A DNA stretch of 10,741 nucleotides from Bacillota bacterium (GTDB lineage: Bacteria > Bacillota > UBA4882 > UBA8346). The notes beneath the pieces were generated by a model, which had not been told where the DNA came from, ran no database searches, and saw only the letters and a program-made list of their open reading frames with translations. The stretch is taken from positions 1 to 10,741 of the forward strand of contig DNPQ01000021.1 of assembly GCA_003501335.1 (NCBI GenBank), read 5' to 3'. Shown piece after piece: positions 1-6,303 of this stretch. How positions within the stretch are numbered: position 1 is the first letter of the stretch; each line of letters begins with the position of its first letter. The translations under genes were made by a program, and so were the position numbers.

Positions 1-361
1 TGGTAATTACGATGATTGGTTTATTCTCCAGTGCTTTTGCAAATTCTAGATCGGTACTTCCGCCGTCGATAATAACAATATCGCGTTCATTCACATATTT
101 ACAGGCAGCTTGGGCAATACGCTTTTTTTCTTCTAAGTTTTGTCTTTTTCGTTGATGAATCGGGAAGATGTTATTATTGGTTTGTTTAAGAATGGCTCCC
201 CCATGAAACCGTTCAAGAATACCCATATCGGCCAGCTTATTTAAATCTTGACGTATCGTTTTGCTGGTTACGTTGAATTGGACGCATAACGAATTGACGT
301 CCACACTTTCCTCTTTTTCAAGAATCCGCACGATTTCTTCCAAACGTTTTGCTGAAAACAT
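1..361 (-). CDS. DeoR-family transcriptional repressor, N-terminal part (cut by window edge)
   Basis: My translation of the minus strand from the ATG at 361-359 is open to the window edge (120 residues). Residues about 5-57 form a winged helix-turn-helix typical of DeoR regulators: 'VDVNSLCVQFNVTSKTIRQDL' (20+) is followed by the family signature 'ERFHGGA'. The linker 'HQRKRQNLEEKKRIAQAA' and 'IVIIDGGSTDLEFAKAL' are the start of the C-terminal sugar-phosphate-sensing domain, where GGSTD is the phosphate-binding loop. Such proteins usually repress adjacent sugar-use operons and are released by a phosphorylated sugar; the target genes would lie beyond the left edge. A GGAGCT ribosome site 5 nt upstream supports the start. 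A good promoter lies at 411-438. Family assignment is secure; the sensed ligand cannot be read from this part. Confidence 0.93.
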   Translation of the reverse strand, partial: MFSAKRLEEIVRILEKEESVDVNSLCVQFNVTSKTIRQDLNKLADMGILERFHGGAILKQTNNNIFPIHQRKRQNLEEKKRIAQAACKYVNERDIVIIDGGSTDLEFAKALENKPIIVIT

Positions 362-410
362 TTTTAGCTCCAATCATTTCGGTTGTTATCGTCGTTAATG
401 ATTTATTTTT

Positions 411-438
411 ATTATAGCACGAAAACGAACCAATTCAA
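411..438 (-). promoter_or_regulatory. Promoter of the deoR-like gene (extended -10)
   Basis: On the minus strand, TTGAAT (438-433), a 16-bp spacer and a perfect TATAAT (416-411) are preceded by TGC, making an extended -10. It lies about 50 bp upstream of the regulator start. The spacer contains GTTCGTTTTCG, which resembles TTTCGTTT-type DeoR-family operators, so autorepression is likely (inference). Confidence 0.7.
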
Positions 439-531
439 ACCCTATTGAACTTGTTATTTAAATTTAACAAGGACAGGTGAAAGACGAAAGTTATATCTTA
501 TCATTCTACAATGCTTTAGTTAAAAACGAAC
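421..531. repeat. Repeated AAAACGAAC motif, candidate DeoR operator sites
   Basis: AAAACGAAC occurs at 422-430, inside the spacer of the regulator's promoter, and again at 523-531 in the same orientation. A partial copy, GACGAAAG, lies near 483-490. The reverse complement GTTCGTTTT is close to the TTTCGTTT-like sites bound by several DeoR-family repressors. Position and repetition suggest operators for the adjacent regulator; no binding evidence exists here. Confidence 0.4.
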
Positions 532-550
532 ATTTTTATACTTCACTGAA

Positions 551-600
551 CAAAAGCTGCCTGCGTTGAGAAGAGCTTAAAACCTCAATGCCGCGTTTTG
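551..600. other. Imperfect long hairpin of unknown role
   Basis: CAAAA (551-555) pairs with TTTTG (596-600). GCGTTGAG (563-570) pairs with CTCAATGC (584-591), giving 8 bp with one G-U, around a 13-nt loop. No T-run follows directly, so it is not a standard terminator. It could be an RNA element on either strand or the relic of a small repeat. Confidence 0.3.
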
Positions 601-772
601 TCATCGATCGAATCTTTTTAAAAATAATGGAGTATCAAAGGAGATTGAAGAGAAAAAGCGAAATAGTGATAGATTTGGTATAGCTGTCAATTATCAATAG
701 GGTGCAAAAAGCCGGATTTCTATGCGTTTCGCAAATGGATTGTTTTTTGCATTCAATATGAGATATGTAGGG

Positions 773-802
773 TTCAATTTACTTTTGCTTTTTGGGTATA
801 AT
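773..802 (+). promoter_or_regulatory. Candidate promoter of cbiG-cobO-rsmI
   Basis: A perfect TATAAT at 797-802 is preceded, after an 18-bp spacer, by TTCAAT (773-778), which matches the -35 consensus at only three of six bases. It sits 43 bp upstream of the cbiG start and is the best plus-strand promoter candidate in the gap. Confidence 0.45.
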
Positions 803-845
803 GAAGAAAAATTATTTCTTTAAGAAGACTGCGGATGGATAGGCT

Positions 846-1901
846 ATGGGTAATGATCAGATTATAATTGCTTTTACAAAAAAGGGATCGCTGCTTGCTA
901 AAAAGTTGTCTACTCATTTAAAATCCACGCTAAGGATACCCCGCCGCTATTTAGCGGAGGCTGAAAAGCAAATGGGATTTAACGGTTCAGTGACTGATCA
1001 GATTCAGAGCGCCTTTGCCGAGTGTTCCACTTTGGTATTGGTTATGGCCACAGGAATAGCAGTCCGCGGCATTGCTCCGGTTTTGGGAAATAAGCAGTCC
1101 GATCCGGCAGTTTTGGTTATCGATGAAGATGGACGGTTCGTAATTAGTTTATTGCCGGGACATTTGGGGAATGCAAATCAATTAGCAGCCGCGATCGCAA
1201 AATATTTAAAGGCTACGCCGGTCATTACCACGGCCCTGGAAGTCAATGAATTGCCCAGCCTGGAAAAACTAGCCCAAGGATATCAACTGACAGTTGAACG
1301 ACCGGATTTATTGCCCAAGTTTACCGGGGCCATTTTAAATGATGAACCGATGGTTGTTTGGGATCACTGGGGTATCGATGTGGCATGGCCGGAGAATGTA
1401 AGACTGGTTAAGGATGAACTGCCGCAGCTGAGCCCGGAGGAAAATATGATGGTGATCATCGGCCATCGGGAGCTGGAGTCTTTTAACGCAACGCTGTCAA
1501 TATTGCCTTTACGGCCGAAGTGTCTCATGGTAGGAATTGATATCGGTGAAGGAATTTCCGGCGCCAGGATTATTGGGGCAATTCGCCGCTACTTTCGGGA
1601 ACATTATTGGTCACTCCGAAGTATCCGGTCCATTCATACTTTTGAGCAAGAACCATCAAATCCTGGAATTGATGAAGCTTGTAAGGAATTAGGCATTCCG
1701 CTCATTACATTTACAAAGGAACAATTGCCGGCGGCGGTTCCGGCTACTAAGAAAAAAGGCGTCCAGATGGACGCCGACAAAATGATGGACAAATGCGAAG
1801 CAGCAGCTATCTTCGGGATTCAAAACGGAAAATTGATCGGAAGTAAACAAAATTTAGGCCAAATTAAGGTTGCTGTGGCAATCGATCTTGAAAGAAGCTA
1901 A
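846..1901 (+). CDS. cbiG: CbiG-like cobalt-precorrin-5A hydrolase
   Basis: CbiG opens the delta-lactone ring of cobalt-precorrin-5A and releases acetaldehyde in the anaerobic (early cobalt insertion) B12 pathway, in the cytoplasm. The 351 residues follow the CbiG order. The N-terminal domain is about 1-120, with 'VMATGIAVRGIAPVL' (66-80) and 'ISLLPGHLGNANQLAAAIA' (100-118). A middle linker begins after 'PVITTA' (125-130). The C-terminal domain is about 226-348, with 'GIPLITF' (283-289) and 'CEAAAIFGIQNGKLI' (317-331). Several C-terminal positions look unusual: the usual GIGC-type glycine/cysteine motif reads GIDIGEG (230-236), and the usual Lys/Glu stretch reads TFEQEPSNPG (265-274). The start is fixed by the N-terminal match; its ribosome site (GGATGG or GATAGG) is weak. 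cobO follows after 35 nt, probably in one operon. Family is confident; full activity less so. Confidence 0.88.
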   Translation: MGNDQIIIAFTKKGSLLAKKLSTHLKSTLRIPRRYLAEAEKQMGFNGSVTDQIQSAFAECSTLVLVMATGIAVRGIAPVLGNKQSDPAVLVIDEDGRFVISLLPGHLGNANQLAAAIAKYLKATPVITTALEVNELPSLEKLAQGYQLTVERPDLLPKFTGAILNDEPMVVWDHWGIDVAWPENVRLVKDELPQLSPEENMMVIIGHRELESFNATLSILPLRPKCLMVGIDIGEGISGARIIGAIRRYFREHYWSLRSIRSIHTFEQEPSNPGIDEACKELGIPLITFTKEQLPAAVPATKKKGVQMDADKMMDKCEAAAIFGIQNGKLIGSKQNLGQIKVAVAIDLERS

Positions 1902-1936
1902 AAAGTGATCCATGGTCAGCGAACAGAGGAGAAAAA

Positions 1937-2461
1937 ATGGAGCAGGGAATTATTCAAGTTTATACCGGTGATGGAAAAGGTAAGACTACTGCAGCCATTG
2001 GCCTTGCTGTAAGGGCTTGGGGCAGAGGACTGAAAGTAAAGGTTTATCAGTTTTTAAAGACTGCAGGAGGTTCCGGGGAACACTGGGCTCTGATGTCATT
2101 TGATCCCCCTATACCCCTTTTTACTTTTGGGGATGGGAAATTTATTTATACCGATAAGCCGACGCCCAAAGATATTGAACAAGCTTTGAACGGTTGGAAA
2201 CAAATTGATCAAGCGATCGCTTCAGATGAGAATGATGTTATTGTGATTGATGAATTAAGCCATGTCATGAATAAAAGACTTTTGGATCCGAATATGGTTC
2301 TTGCTACCTTGGTTAAGAAGCCAGCCCGCCTTGAGCTGGTGCTGACCGGAAGAGATATGCCGATCTCCATTTTAGAATTAGCGGATTTAGTCACCGAAAT
2401 GAAGATGGTAAAGCACCCATATCAATATGGTTTGGCGGCCCGAGAAGGGATCGAATTTTAA
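1937..2461 (+). CDS. cobO: Corrinoid adenosyltransferase (CobO/BtuR family)
   Basis: CobO transfers the 5'-deoxyadenosyl group of ATP to the cobalt of cob(I)yrinic acid a,c-diamide or cobalamin, giving the adenosylated coenzyme form. The protein has 174 residues, close to the normal family length. It begins with the P-loop 'YTGDGKGKTTAA' (9-20), has a Walker-B-like 'VIVIDEL' (101-107), then 'LTGRD' (136-140), 'ADLVTEMKMVKHPY' (149-162) and the family C-terminus 'GLAAREGIEF'. An AGAGGAG ribosome site lies 5 nt before the ATG. It lies 35 nt after cbiG and 20 nt before rsmI, so all three are probably co-transcribed. With cbiG it may be a remnant or extra copy of a B12 locus or part of a split pathway; salvage of imported corrinoids would need only this gene. 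Confidence 0.95.
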   Translation: MEQGIIQVYTGDGKGKTTAAIGLAVRAWGRGLKVKVYQFLKTAGGSGEHWALMSFDPPIPLFTFGDGKFIYTDKPTPKDIEQALNGWKQIDQAIASDENDVIVIDELSHVMNKRLLDPNMVLATLVKKPARLELVLTGRDMPISILELADLVTEMKMVKHPYQYGLAAREGIEF

Positions 2462-2481
2462 ATGGCTTGGATGGGTAAAAC

Positions 2482-3345
2482 ATGCTGGATCAATTAAATA
2501 CCGGTATATTATATTTGGTTGGTACACCGCTTGGAAATTTAGAGGATATTACCCAACGGGCCTTGCGGGTTTTAAATGAAGTTGATTTTATCGCTGCAGA
2601 GGATACCCGTCATACTTTAAAACTTTTGAACCATTTTCAAATTAAAAAGAGTATGCTTAGCTATTATCAGCACAATGAACGGGAACGCTCTAACCAAATT
2701 ATTGATAAAATTTTAGCCGGGGCTAATGTGGCCTTGGTCACGGATGCCGGAATGCCGGGAATTTCCGATCCGGGCACTTTATTAGTTGCTGCCGCGATTG
2801 AACGTGGAATTCGGGTGATTCCAATACCAGGGGTTACCGCTGTTATTACCGCGCTTGCCGCTTCGGGGCTGGATACGGCCTCATTTTGGTTTGCCGGGTT
2901 TTTACCGCGAAAAAACAATGAGCAAAGGCTTAAGCTGACAGAAATGATTAATTTTCCGGGCACTCTGGTTTTCTATGAGTCGCCCCACCGTTTGTTAATA
3001 ACGCTGCAAAATATTAAAAGCGTTTTTGGAGAACGTCGTGCGGTCGTAGCCAGAGAACTGACCAAAATCTATGAGGAGTTTATTCGAGGCTCATTATCCG
3101 AAATTATCGAGAACTTGTCGAGACGGGAATTAAAGGGCGAATTTACATTACTTGTTGAAGGAAACCATGTAGTTGTTAAAACAGATCAAAATTCGACAAA
3201 TAACGACATTAATACATTGCTAGCGACAACATTGAGCCACCGGACATCACTTCGTGAAGGCTTGAAAGAAATTGCAAAAGAAACAGGCAAAAGCACCAAA
3301 GAAGTCTATCGAATGTACTTGGAACAACAAAAAAAGGGAGGATAA
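2482..3345 (+). CDS. rsmI: 16S rRNA (cytidine1402-2'-O)-methyltransferase RsmI
   Basis: RsmI methylates the 2'-hydroxyl of C1402 in the decoding centre of 16S rRNA using S-adenosylmethionine. The 287-residue protein carries the tetrapyrrole-methylase-type fold: 'VGTPLGNLEDIT' (13-24), 'AAEDTRHTLKLL' (38-49), 'VTDAGMPGISDPG' (86-98), 'PIPGVTA' (114-120), 'FYESPHR' (164-170), 'ARELTKIYEE' (190-199) and 'GEFTLLVEG' (219-227). This matches B. subtilis YabC in both sequence class and position (next to abrB and metG). The ATG at 2482 has only a poor ribosome site (GGATGGG), so translation may be coupled to cobO, which ends 20 nt upstream. The stop codon lies in the loop of the shared terminator. 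Confidence 0.96.
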   Translation: MLDQLNTGILYLVGTPLGNLEDITQRALRVLNEVDFIAAEDTRHTLKLLNHFQIKKSMLSYYQHNERERSNQIIDKILAGANVALVTDAGMPGISDPGTLLVAAAIERGIRVIPIPGVTAVITALAASGLDTASFWFAGFLPRKNNEQRLKLTEMINFPGTLVFYESPHRLLITLQNIKSVFGERRAVVARELTKIYEEFIRGSLSEIIENLSRRELKGEFTLLVEGNHVVVKTDQNSTNNDINTLLATTLSHRTSLREGLKEIAKETGKSTKEVYRMYLEQQKKGG

Positions 3346-3361
3346 ATCCCCCCCTTTTTTT
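3329..3361. terminator. Bidirectional terminator between rsmI and abrB
   Basis: Seven A (3329-3335) plus GGG pair with CCC plus seven T (3355-3361). A small internal mismatch and GG/CC follow, closing on a 6-nt loop ATAAAT that contains the rsmI stop codon. A/T runs on both sides let it work for converging transcripts from either strand. Confidence 0.85.
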
Positions 3362-3370
3362 AGGCGACTT

Positions 3371-3619
3371 TTAGCAAGCGCCTTTCATTGATTCCAAGCA
3401 AGATTTGCAAATATTCTTTTCTTTGAAATTCCTGATTCCGTCTGCATTTCCGCAGAAGATGCAAGCAGGCTCATATTTCTTTAAAATAATTTTTTCACCA
3501 TCAACATAAATCTCAAGCGCATCTTTTTCATCAATTTGTAGAGTACGGCGCAATTCGATAGGGATCACGACTCTTCCGAGCTCATCAACTTTTCGTACAA
3601 TACCGGTGGATTTCATCAT
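3371..3619 (-). CDS. abrB: AbrB-family transition-state regulator with C-terminal CxxC pairs
   Basis: AbrB is a small DNA-binding global regulator that, in B. subtilis, represses post-exponential and sporulation genes during growth. Residues 3-50 are almost the textbook AbrB swapped-hairpin DNA-binding domain ('MKSTGIVRKVDELGRVVIPI' and 'EIYVDGEKIILKKY'). The remaining 32 residues differ from B. subtilis AbrB: they contain C53-x2-C56 and C71-x2-C74, a possible zinc or metal ribbon, plus C82 at the end. Total length is 82 residues. Two Met codons lie in tandem at the start, and an AAAGGGG ribosome site sits about 11 nt before the first. It lies between rsmI and metG as in B. subtilis and faces away from metG. 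Regulation: consensus promoter with a Spo0A-box-like site over the transcript start. SpoVT-like roles are less likely because SpoVT is longer. Confidence 0.93.
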   Translation of the reverse strand: MMKSTGIVRKVDELGRVVIPIELRRTLQIDEKDALEIYVDGEKIILKKYEPACIFCGNADGIRNFKEKNICKSCLESMKGAC

Positions 3620-3645
3620 GGTTTTTCCAGCCCCTTTCGTTAAAA

Positions 3646-3661
3646 TTCGACATTGCTGACA
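3646..3661 (-). promoter_or_regulatory. Spo0A-box-like site over the abrB transcript start
   Basis: The minus strand reads TGTCGAA at 3652-3646, the exact core of the Spo0A box. A half-matching TGTCAGC lies 9 bp upstream at 3661-3655. Both fall at or just after the predicted start of transcription. B. subtilis abrB is repressed by Spo0A-phosphate bound just downstream of its promoter, so the same switch is inferred here. Confidence 0.6.
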
Positions 3662-3666
3662 AATTC

Positions 3667-3695
3667 ATTATACCTATATTTACATACAAAGTCAA
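3667..3695 (-). promoter_or_regulatory. abrB promoter
   Basis: On the minus strand, TTGACT (3695-3690), a 17-bp spacer and a perfect TATAAT (3672-3667) form a near-consensus sigma-A-type promoter. The transcript would start around 3660, about 40 nt before the abrB ATG. Confidence 0.85.
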
Positions 3696-3846
3696 ATTGA
3701 TCCAATATTTATTTACTTTGAATTAACAAATAAGAATTCCAGTAAAAAAACTCTTTTTATAATGATTATGATTGTTTATTGATTATTTTATGTTTAATAT
3801 AGAAAACAAATCTTGCGGGGGATTTTTTGGAACCCTTTTCATAAAA

Positions 3847-3868
3847 CAGGGCTTCACTGGAGGCCTTG
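3847..3868. other. 9-bp inverted repeat immediately upstream of the metG promoter
   Basis: CAGGGCTTC (3847-3855) and GAGGCCTTG (3860-3868) pair over 9 bp, counting two G-U pairs, around the 4-nt loop ACTG. It ends 4 bp before the -35 box, with no T-run in the plus direction. It could be a protein site, or the end of a transcript from the AT-rich stretch 3700-3846, in which I see no gene. Confidence 0.35.
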
Positions 3869-3872
3869 ATAC

Positions 3873-3901
3873 TTGACAAAGTTTTCTTTAACCGATATAG
3901 T
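3873..3901 (+). promoter_or_regulatory. metG T-box leader promoter
   Basis: A perfect TTGACA (3873-3878), exactly 17 bp of spacer and TATAGT (3896-3901) make the best promoter in the window. Transcription would start around 3908, about 25 nt before stem I of the T-box. Confidence 0.88.
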
Positions 3902-3931
3902 AGATAAAATAGTATGATCGTTATATGATAT

Positions 3932-4160
3932 CAAAATGGTGAAGAAAATAGTATCCAAGAGGCTTTGAACAAGAGAGTCGGGCAGGGGGAAACCCCGATC
4001 GGGCTGATGGGAAAAATGGTTTCTGAGTCTCCGTTTTGAAGTCAAGTAAAAGCGGACGTTTGGTTCACGTTATGAACTCCGGATTCTTCTCATTAAAGAA
4101 GAAAACTGGGGTGGTACTACGAAGGTTAACCTCTCGTCCCCTACGAGGCGAGGGGTTTTT
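3932..4160 (+). promoter_or_regulatory. T-box riboswitch, methionine specificity, controlling metG
   Basis: This leader RNA senses uncharged tRNA-Met and allows readthrough into metG. The base of stem I is CAAAATGG (3932-3939) pairing with CCGTTTTG (4031-4038). Above it lies a K-turn-like GA/GA pair (3941-3942 with 4025-4026) and a short helix AGAAA/TTTCT. The specifier loop has the loop-E AGTA (3950-3953) opposite GAAAA, followed by AUG at 4016-4018 and a purine, so the specifier reads methionine. The AGAGAG-type distal motif is near 3971-3977. A stem III-like hairpin (TTCTTC/GAAGAA) precedes the 14-nt T-box sequence, GGGGTGGTACTACG (4108-4121). The antiterminator pairs GGG and ACG with CGT and CCCC (4135-4141), with the TGGT bulge left free for the tRNA acceptor end. 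Confidence 0.95.
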
Positions 4161-4161
4161 A
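4128..4161 (+). terminator. T-box regulated terminator
   Basis: AACCTCTCG (4128-4136) pairs with CGAGGGGTT (4149-4157), 9 bp with one G-U, followed by TTTATTTT. The 5' arm overlaps the antiterminator's CGTCCCC, so the two folds exclude each other as in other T-boxes. Confidence 0.9.
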
Positions 4162-4263
4162 TTTTGGGAAAATTAAGGTTGCTATTTGGTTTTGGGGTCA
4201 ACTCCGGCAAACAATTCTTGATTCGTTTTGAATCAGCCGCAGCCGGCCAGGTTTAAGTTTCAA

Positions 4264-4299
4264 TTTCGGGCTACAATAAGAAAATATTGAAGTCCGAAA
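4264..4299 (+). other. 14-bp hairpin between T-box terminator and metG
   Basis: TTTCGGGCT (4264-4272) pairs with AGTCCGAAA (4291-4299), then a single A-A mismatch, then CAATA (4274-4278) with TATTG (4285-4289) around an AGAAAA loop. It is followed by A and G, not T, so it is no terminator. A smaller hairpin TGATTC/GAATCA precedes it (4219-4235). It sits 58 nt upstream of metG; an mRNA processing or stability element is one option. Confidence 0.5.
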
Positions 4300-4356
4300 A
4301 AAGGGAACTAAATTTAAGTAATATGATTTTTAACTGACTTTGAGGAGGAAATTTGA

Positions 4357-6303
4357 ATGGGTAAATATTACATTACGACTCCGATCTATTATCCCAGTGA
4401 TAACTTACATATTGGCCATGCTTATGCAACGGTAAATGCAGATGCGCTGGCCCGTTATCATCGTCAAATCGGGGATGATGTTTGGTTTTTGACCGGTACG
4501 GATGAACATGGCCAAAAAATTCAACGGAAAGCAGAGTCTGTTGGGGTTAGTCCCCAAGCTTATGTTGACGGCATCGTAGCCAACATCAAAGATTTATGGA
4601 AAAGGCTGCAGATCAGTAATGATGATTTTATTCGAACCACCGAGGAACGGCATGAAAAGGCGGTTCAAATGATTTTTGAGAAGCTTTACGAGCAGGGTGA
4701 TATTTATAAGAGTGAGTATGAAGGATGGTATTGTACTCCTTGTGAAGCCTTTTGGACGGCCCGCCAATTGAATGACGGCAATTGTCCGGATTGTGGACGG
4801 GGAGTTGAATTGGTCAAAGAAGAAAGTTATTTTTTCCGGGCTTCCAAATATGCCGATCGGTTGATCAAGTATATTGAAGAAAATCCCGACTTTATCCAAC
4901 CGGTGTCCCGCAAGAATGAGATGTTGAATAATTTTTTAAAGCCCGGGCTGGAAGACCTTTGTGTCTCCAGGACGACTTTTAATTGGGGGATTAAAGTGCC
5001 TTTCGATCCCAAACACGTTGTTTATGTTTGGCTGGATGCGCTTTCCAATTATATTACAGCCCTCGGGTATCCCGCGTGCATGGATGCGGAACATCCTGAT
5101 TTGTTTCAAAAATATTGGCCGGCGGACCTGCACTTGGTCGGAAAAGAGATTGTGCGGTTCCATACGATTATCTGGCCGATTATTTTAATGGCCTTAGGTT
5201 TGCCGCTTCCCAAAAAGGTTTTTGGCCATGGATGGCTGGTCTTGGATGGCGGAAAAATGTCCAAATCCAAAGGGAATGTGGTTGATCCTTTGGTTCTGAT
5301 AGATAAGTACGGCATCGACGCTGTACGCTATTATTTATTGCGGGAGACACCCTTTGGTTCCGATGGTTCTTATACGGAAGAAGCTTTAATTCTTCGTATC
5401 AATACGGACTTGGCAAATGACCTCGGTAATTTACTGCACCGGACCTTGTCGATGATTGAGAAATTTAATGAGGGTGTAGTCCCAAAGCCTGGCGCTTATC
5501 AGGATTTAGACCAGCAGGTCATTAAGCTTTCTCAGGAGAGTCTGGCTGAATTGAAGTCGGCTATGGATAAATTGGAAATCCATGGCGCCCTTGCGGCTGT
5601 TTTTAAGTTGGTGAGTCGTACCAATAAATATATTGACGAAGCAGCACCCTGGGCTCTCGCTAGAAACCCGGATTTACGGGAACGTCTGAATACGGTGCTT
5701 TATACGATGAGTGAAACTTTGCGGTTAATTGCTGTCTATTTAGTGCCTTTTTTGGTAGAGACACCCGCTAAAATATGGAAACAGCTCGGTCTATCCGGTT
5801 CTCCGGCGGATTTAGAATATTCTGACGCAGTAAAATGGGGTTGGCTTAAACCGGGAACCGTCACCAAAAAGGGAGAGCCGATTTTCCCGCGTATTGAGAT
5901 TGAAAAACCGAAGGAGGGACCGACAGTGGAACAACAACCTGCCGTTCAAGAAAAAATTGCCGAAAAACAGAGCTCCGATCAAATTACAATTGAGGAATTT
6001 TCAAAGATTGACTTGCGAGTCGCCAAAGTAATTGCTGCGGAGAAAGTGGAAGGATCTGATAAACTCCTTAAACTCCAAGTCAAGGTCGGAGAAGAAGAAA
6101 GGCAAATTGTTGCCGGCATCGCCTTACATTATCAAGCCAGTGAGATGGTCGGCAAAGAAATTGTGATCGTGGCCAATCTTAAACCGGCAAAATTGCGGGG
6201 TATCCTTTCGCAAGGAATGCTTCTGGCAGCCTCCAACACAGAAGGGCAACTTTCTCTGCTAAATCCCGATAAAATAATCGGAGAAGGTTCAAAAGTGCGC
6301 TAA
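4357..6303 (+). CDS. metG: Methionyl-tRNA synthetase
   Basis: This class I synthetase charges tRNA-Met for initiation and elongation. The 648-residue protein has the Rossmann catalytic core with 'HIGHAY' (18-23). An inserted zinc knuckle uses C126-x2-C129 and C143-x2-C146. The flipping loop KMSKS is at 300-304 ('GGKMSKSKGNVVDP'), and an alpha-helical anticodon-binding region follows (about 350-500). The C-terminal OB-fold tRNA-binding domain (543-648, 'IDLRVAKVIAAEKVEGSDKL') also serves for dimerisation in this family. A linker rich in Glu, Lys and Gln (about 515-542) joins the two parts. Length and layout match B. subtilis MetS. A strong GAGGAGG ribosome site sits 8 nt before the ATG. Expression is expected to depend on the Met T-box upstream. 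The stop overlaps the tatD start (TAATG). Confidence 0.98.
   Translation: MGKYYITTPIYYPSDNLHIGHAYATVNADALARYHRQIGDDVWFLTGTDEHGQKIQRKAESVGVSPQAYVDGIVANIKDLWKRLQISNDDFIRTTEERHEKAVQMIFEKLYEQGDIYKSEYEGWYCTPCEAFWTARQLNDGNCPDCGRGVELVKEESYFFRASKYADRLIKYIEENPDFIQPVSRKNEMLNNFLKPGLEDLCVSRTTFNWGIKVPFDPKHVVYVWLDALSNYITALGYPACMDAEHPDLFQKYWPADLHLVGKEIVRFHTIIWPIILMALGLPLPKKVFGHGWLVLDGGKMSKSKGNVVDPLVLIDKYGIDAVRYYLLRETPFGSDGSYTEEALILRINTDLANDLGNLLHRTLSMIEKFNEGVVPKPGAYQDLDQQVIKLSQESLAELKSAMDKLEIHGALAAVFKLVSRTNKYIDEAAPWALARNPDLRERLNTVLYTMSETLRLIAVYLVPFLVETPAKIWKQLGLSGSPADLEYSDAVKWGWLKPGTVTKKGEPIFPRIEIEKPKEGPTVEQQPAVQEKIAEKQSSDQITIEEFSKIDLRVAKVIAAEKVEGSDKLLKLQVKVGEEERQIVAGIALHYQASEMVGKEIVIVANLKPAKLRGILSQGMLLAASNTEGQLSLLNPDKIIGEGSKVR

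Larger units (their letters stand above)
362..845. other. 484-bp intergenic region between deoR-like gene and cbiG
   Basis: I see no convincing gene here. The region is AT-rich and holds the deoR-like promoter, the AAAACGAAC repeats and an inverted repeat CTTGTTA/TAACAAG (450-456 with 465-471, 8-nt gap). It also holds an imperfect hairpin at 551-600 and a possible hairpin at 703-751 (TGCAAAAA pairing with TTTTTGCA around an inner TGCG-TTT-CGCA), plus a candidate cbiG promoter at 773-802. I looked for a cobalamin riboswitch upstream of cbiG and found no B12-box-like sequence. Confidence 0.6.

Noticed and set aside
632..688. Possible 18-codon reading frame starting ATGGAGTATC
   Set aside because: No ribosome site before it, no recognisable peptide, and chance frames of this length are common.
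362..845. Cobalamin riboswitch upstream of cbiG
   Set aside because: No B12-box-like sequence (GCC-A-CTG type core) and no matching multi-stem arrangement could be found on the plus strand.
3854..4045. 63-codon minus-strand open frame
   Set aside because: It lies antisense to the metG promoter and T-box stem I, whose conserved RNA structure explains the sequence.
4249..4277. Second metG promoter with TACAAT at 4272-4277
   Set aside because: No acceptable -35 lies at 16-18 bp, and the bases belong to the 14-bp hairpin.
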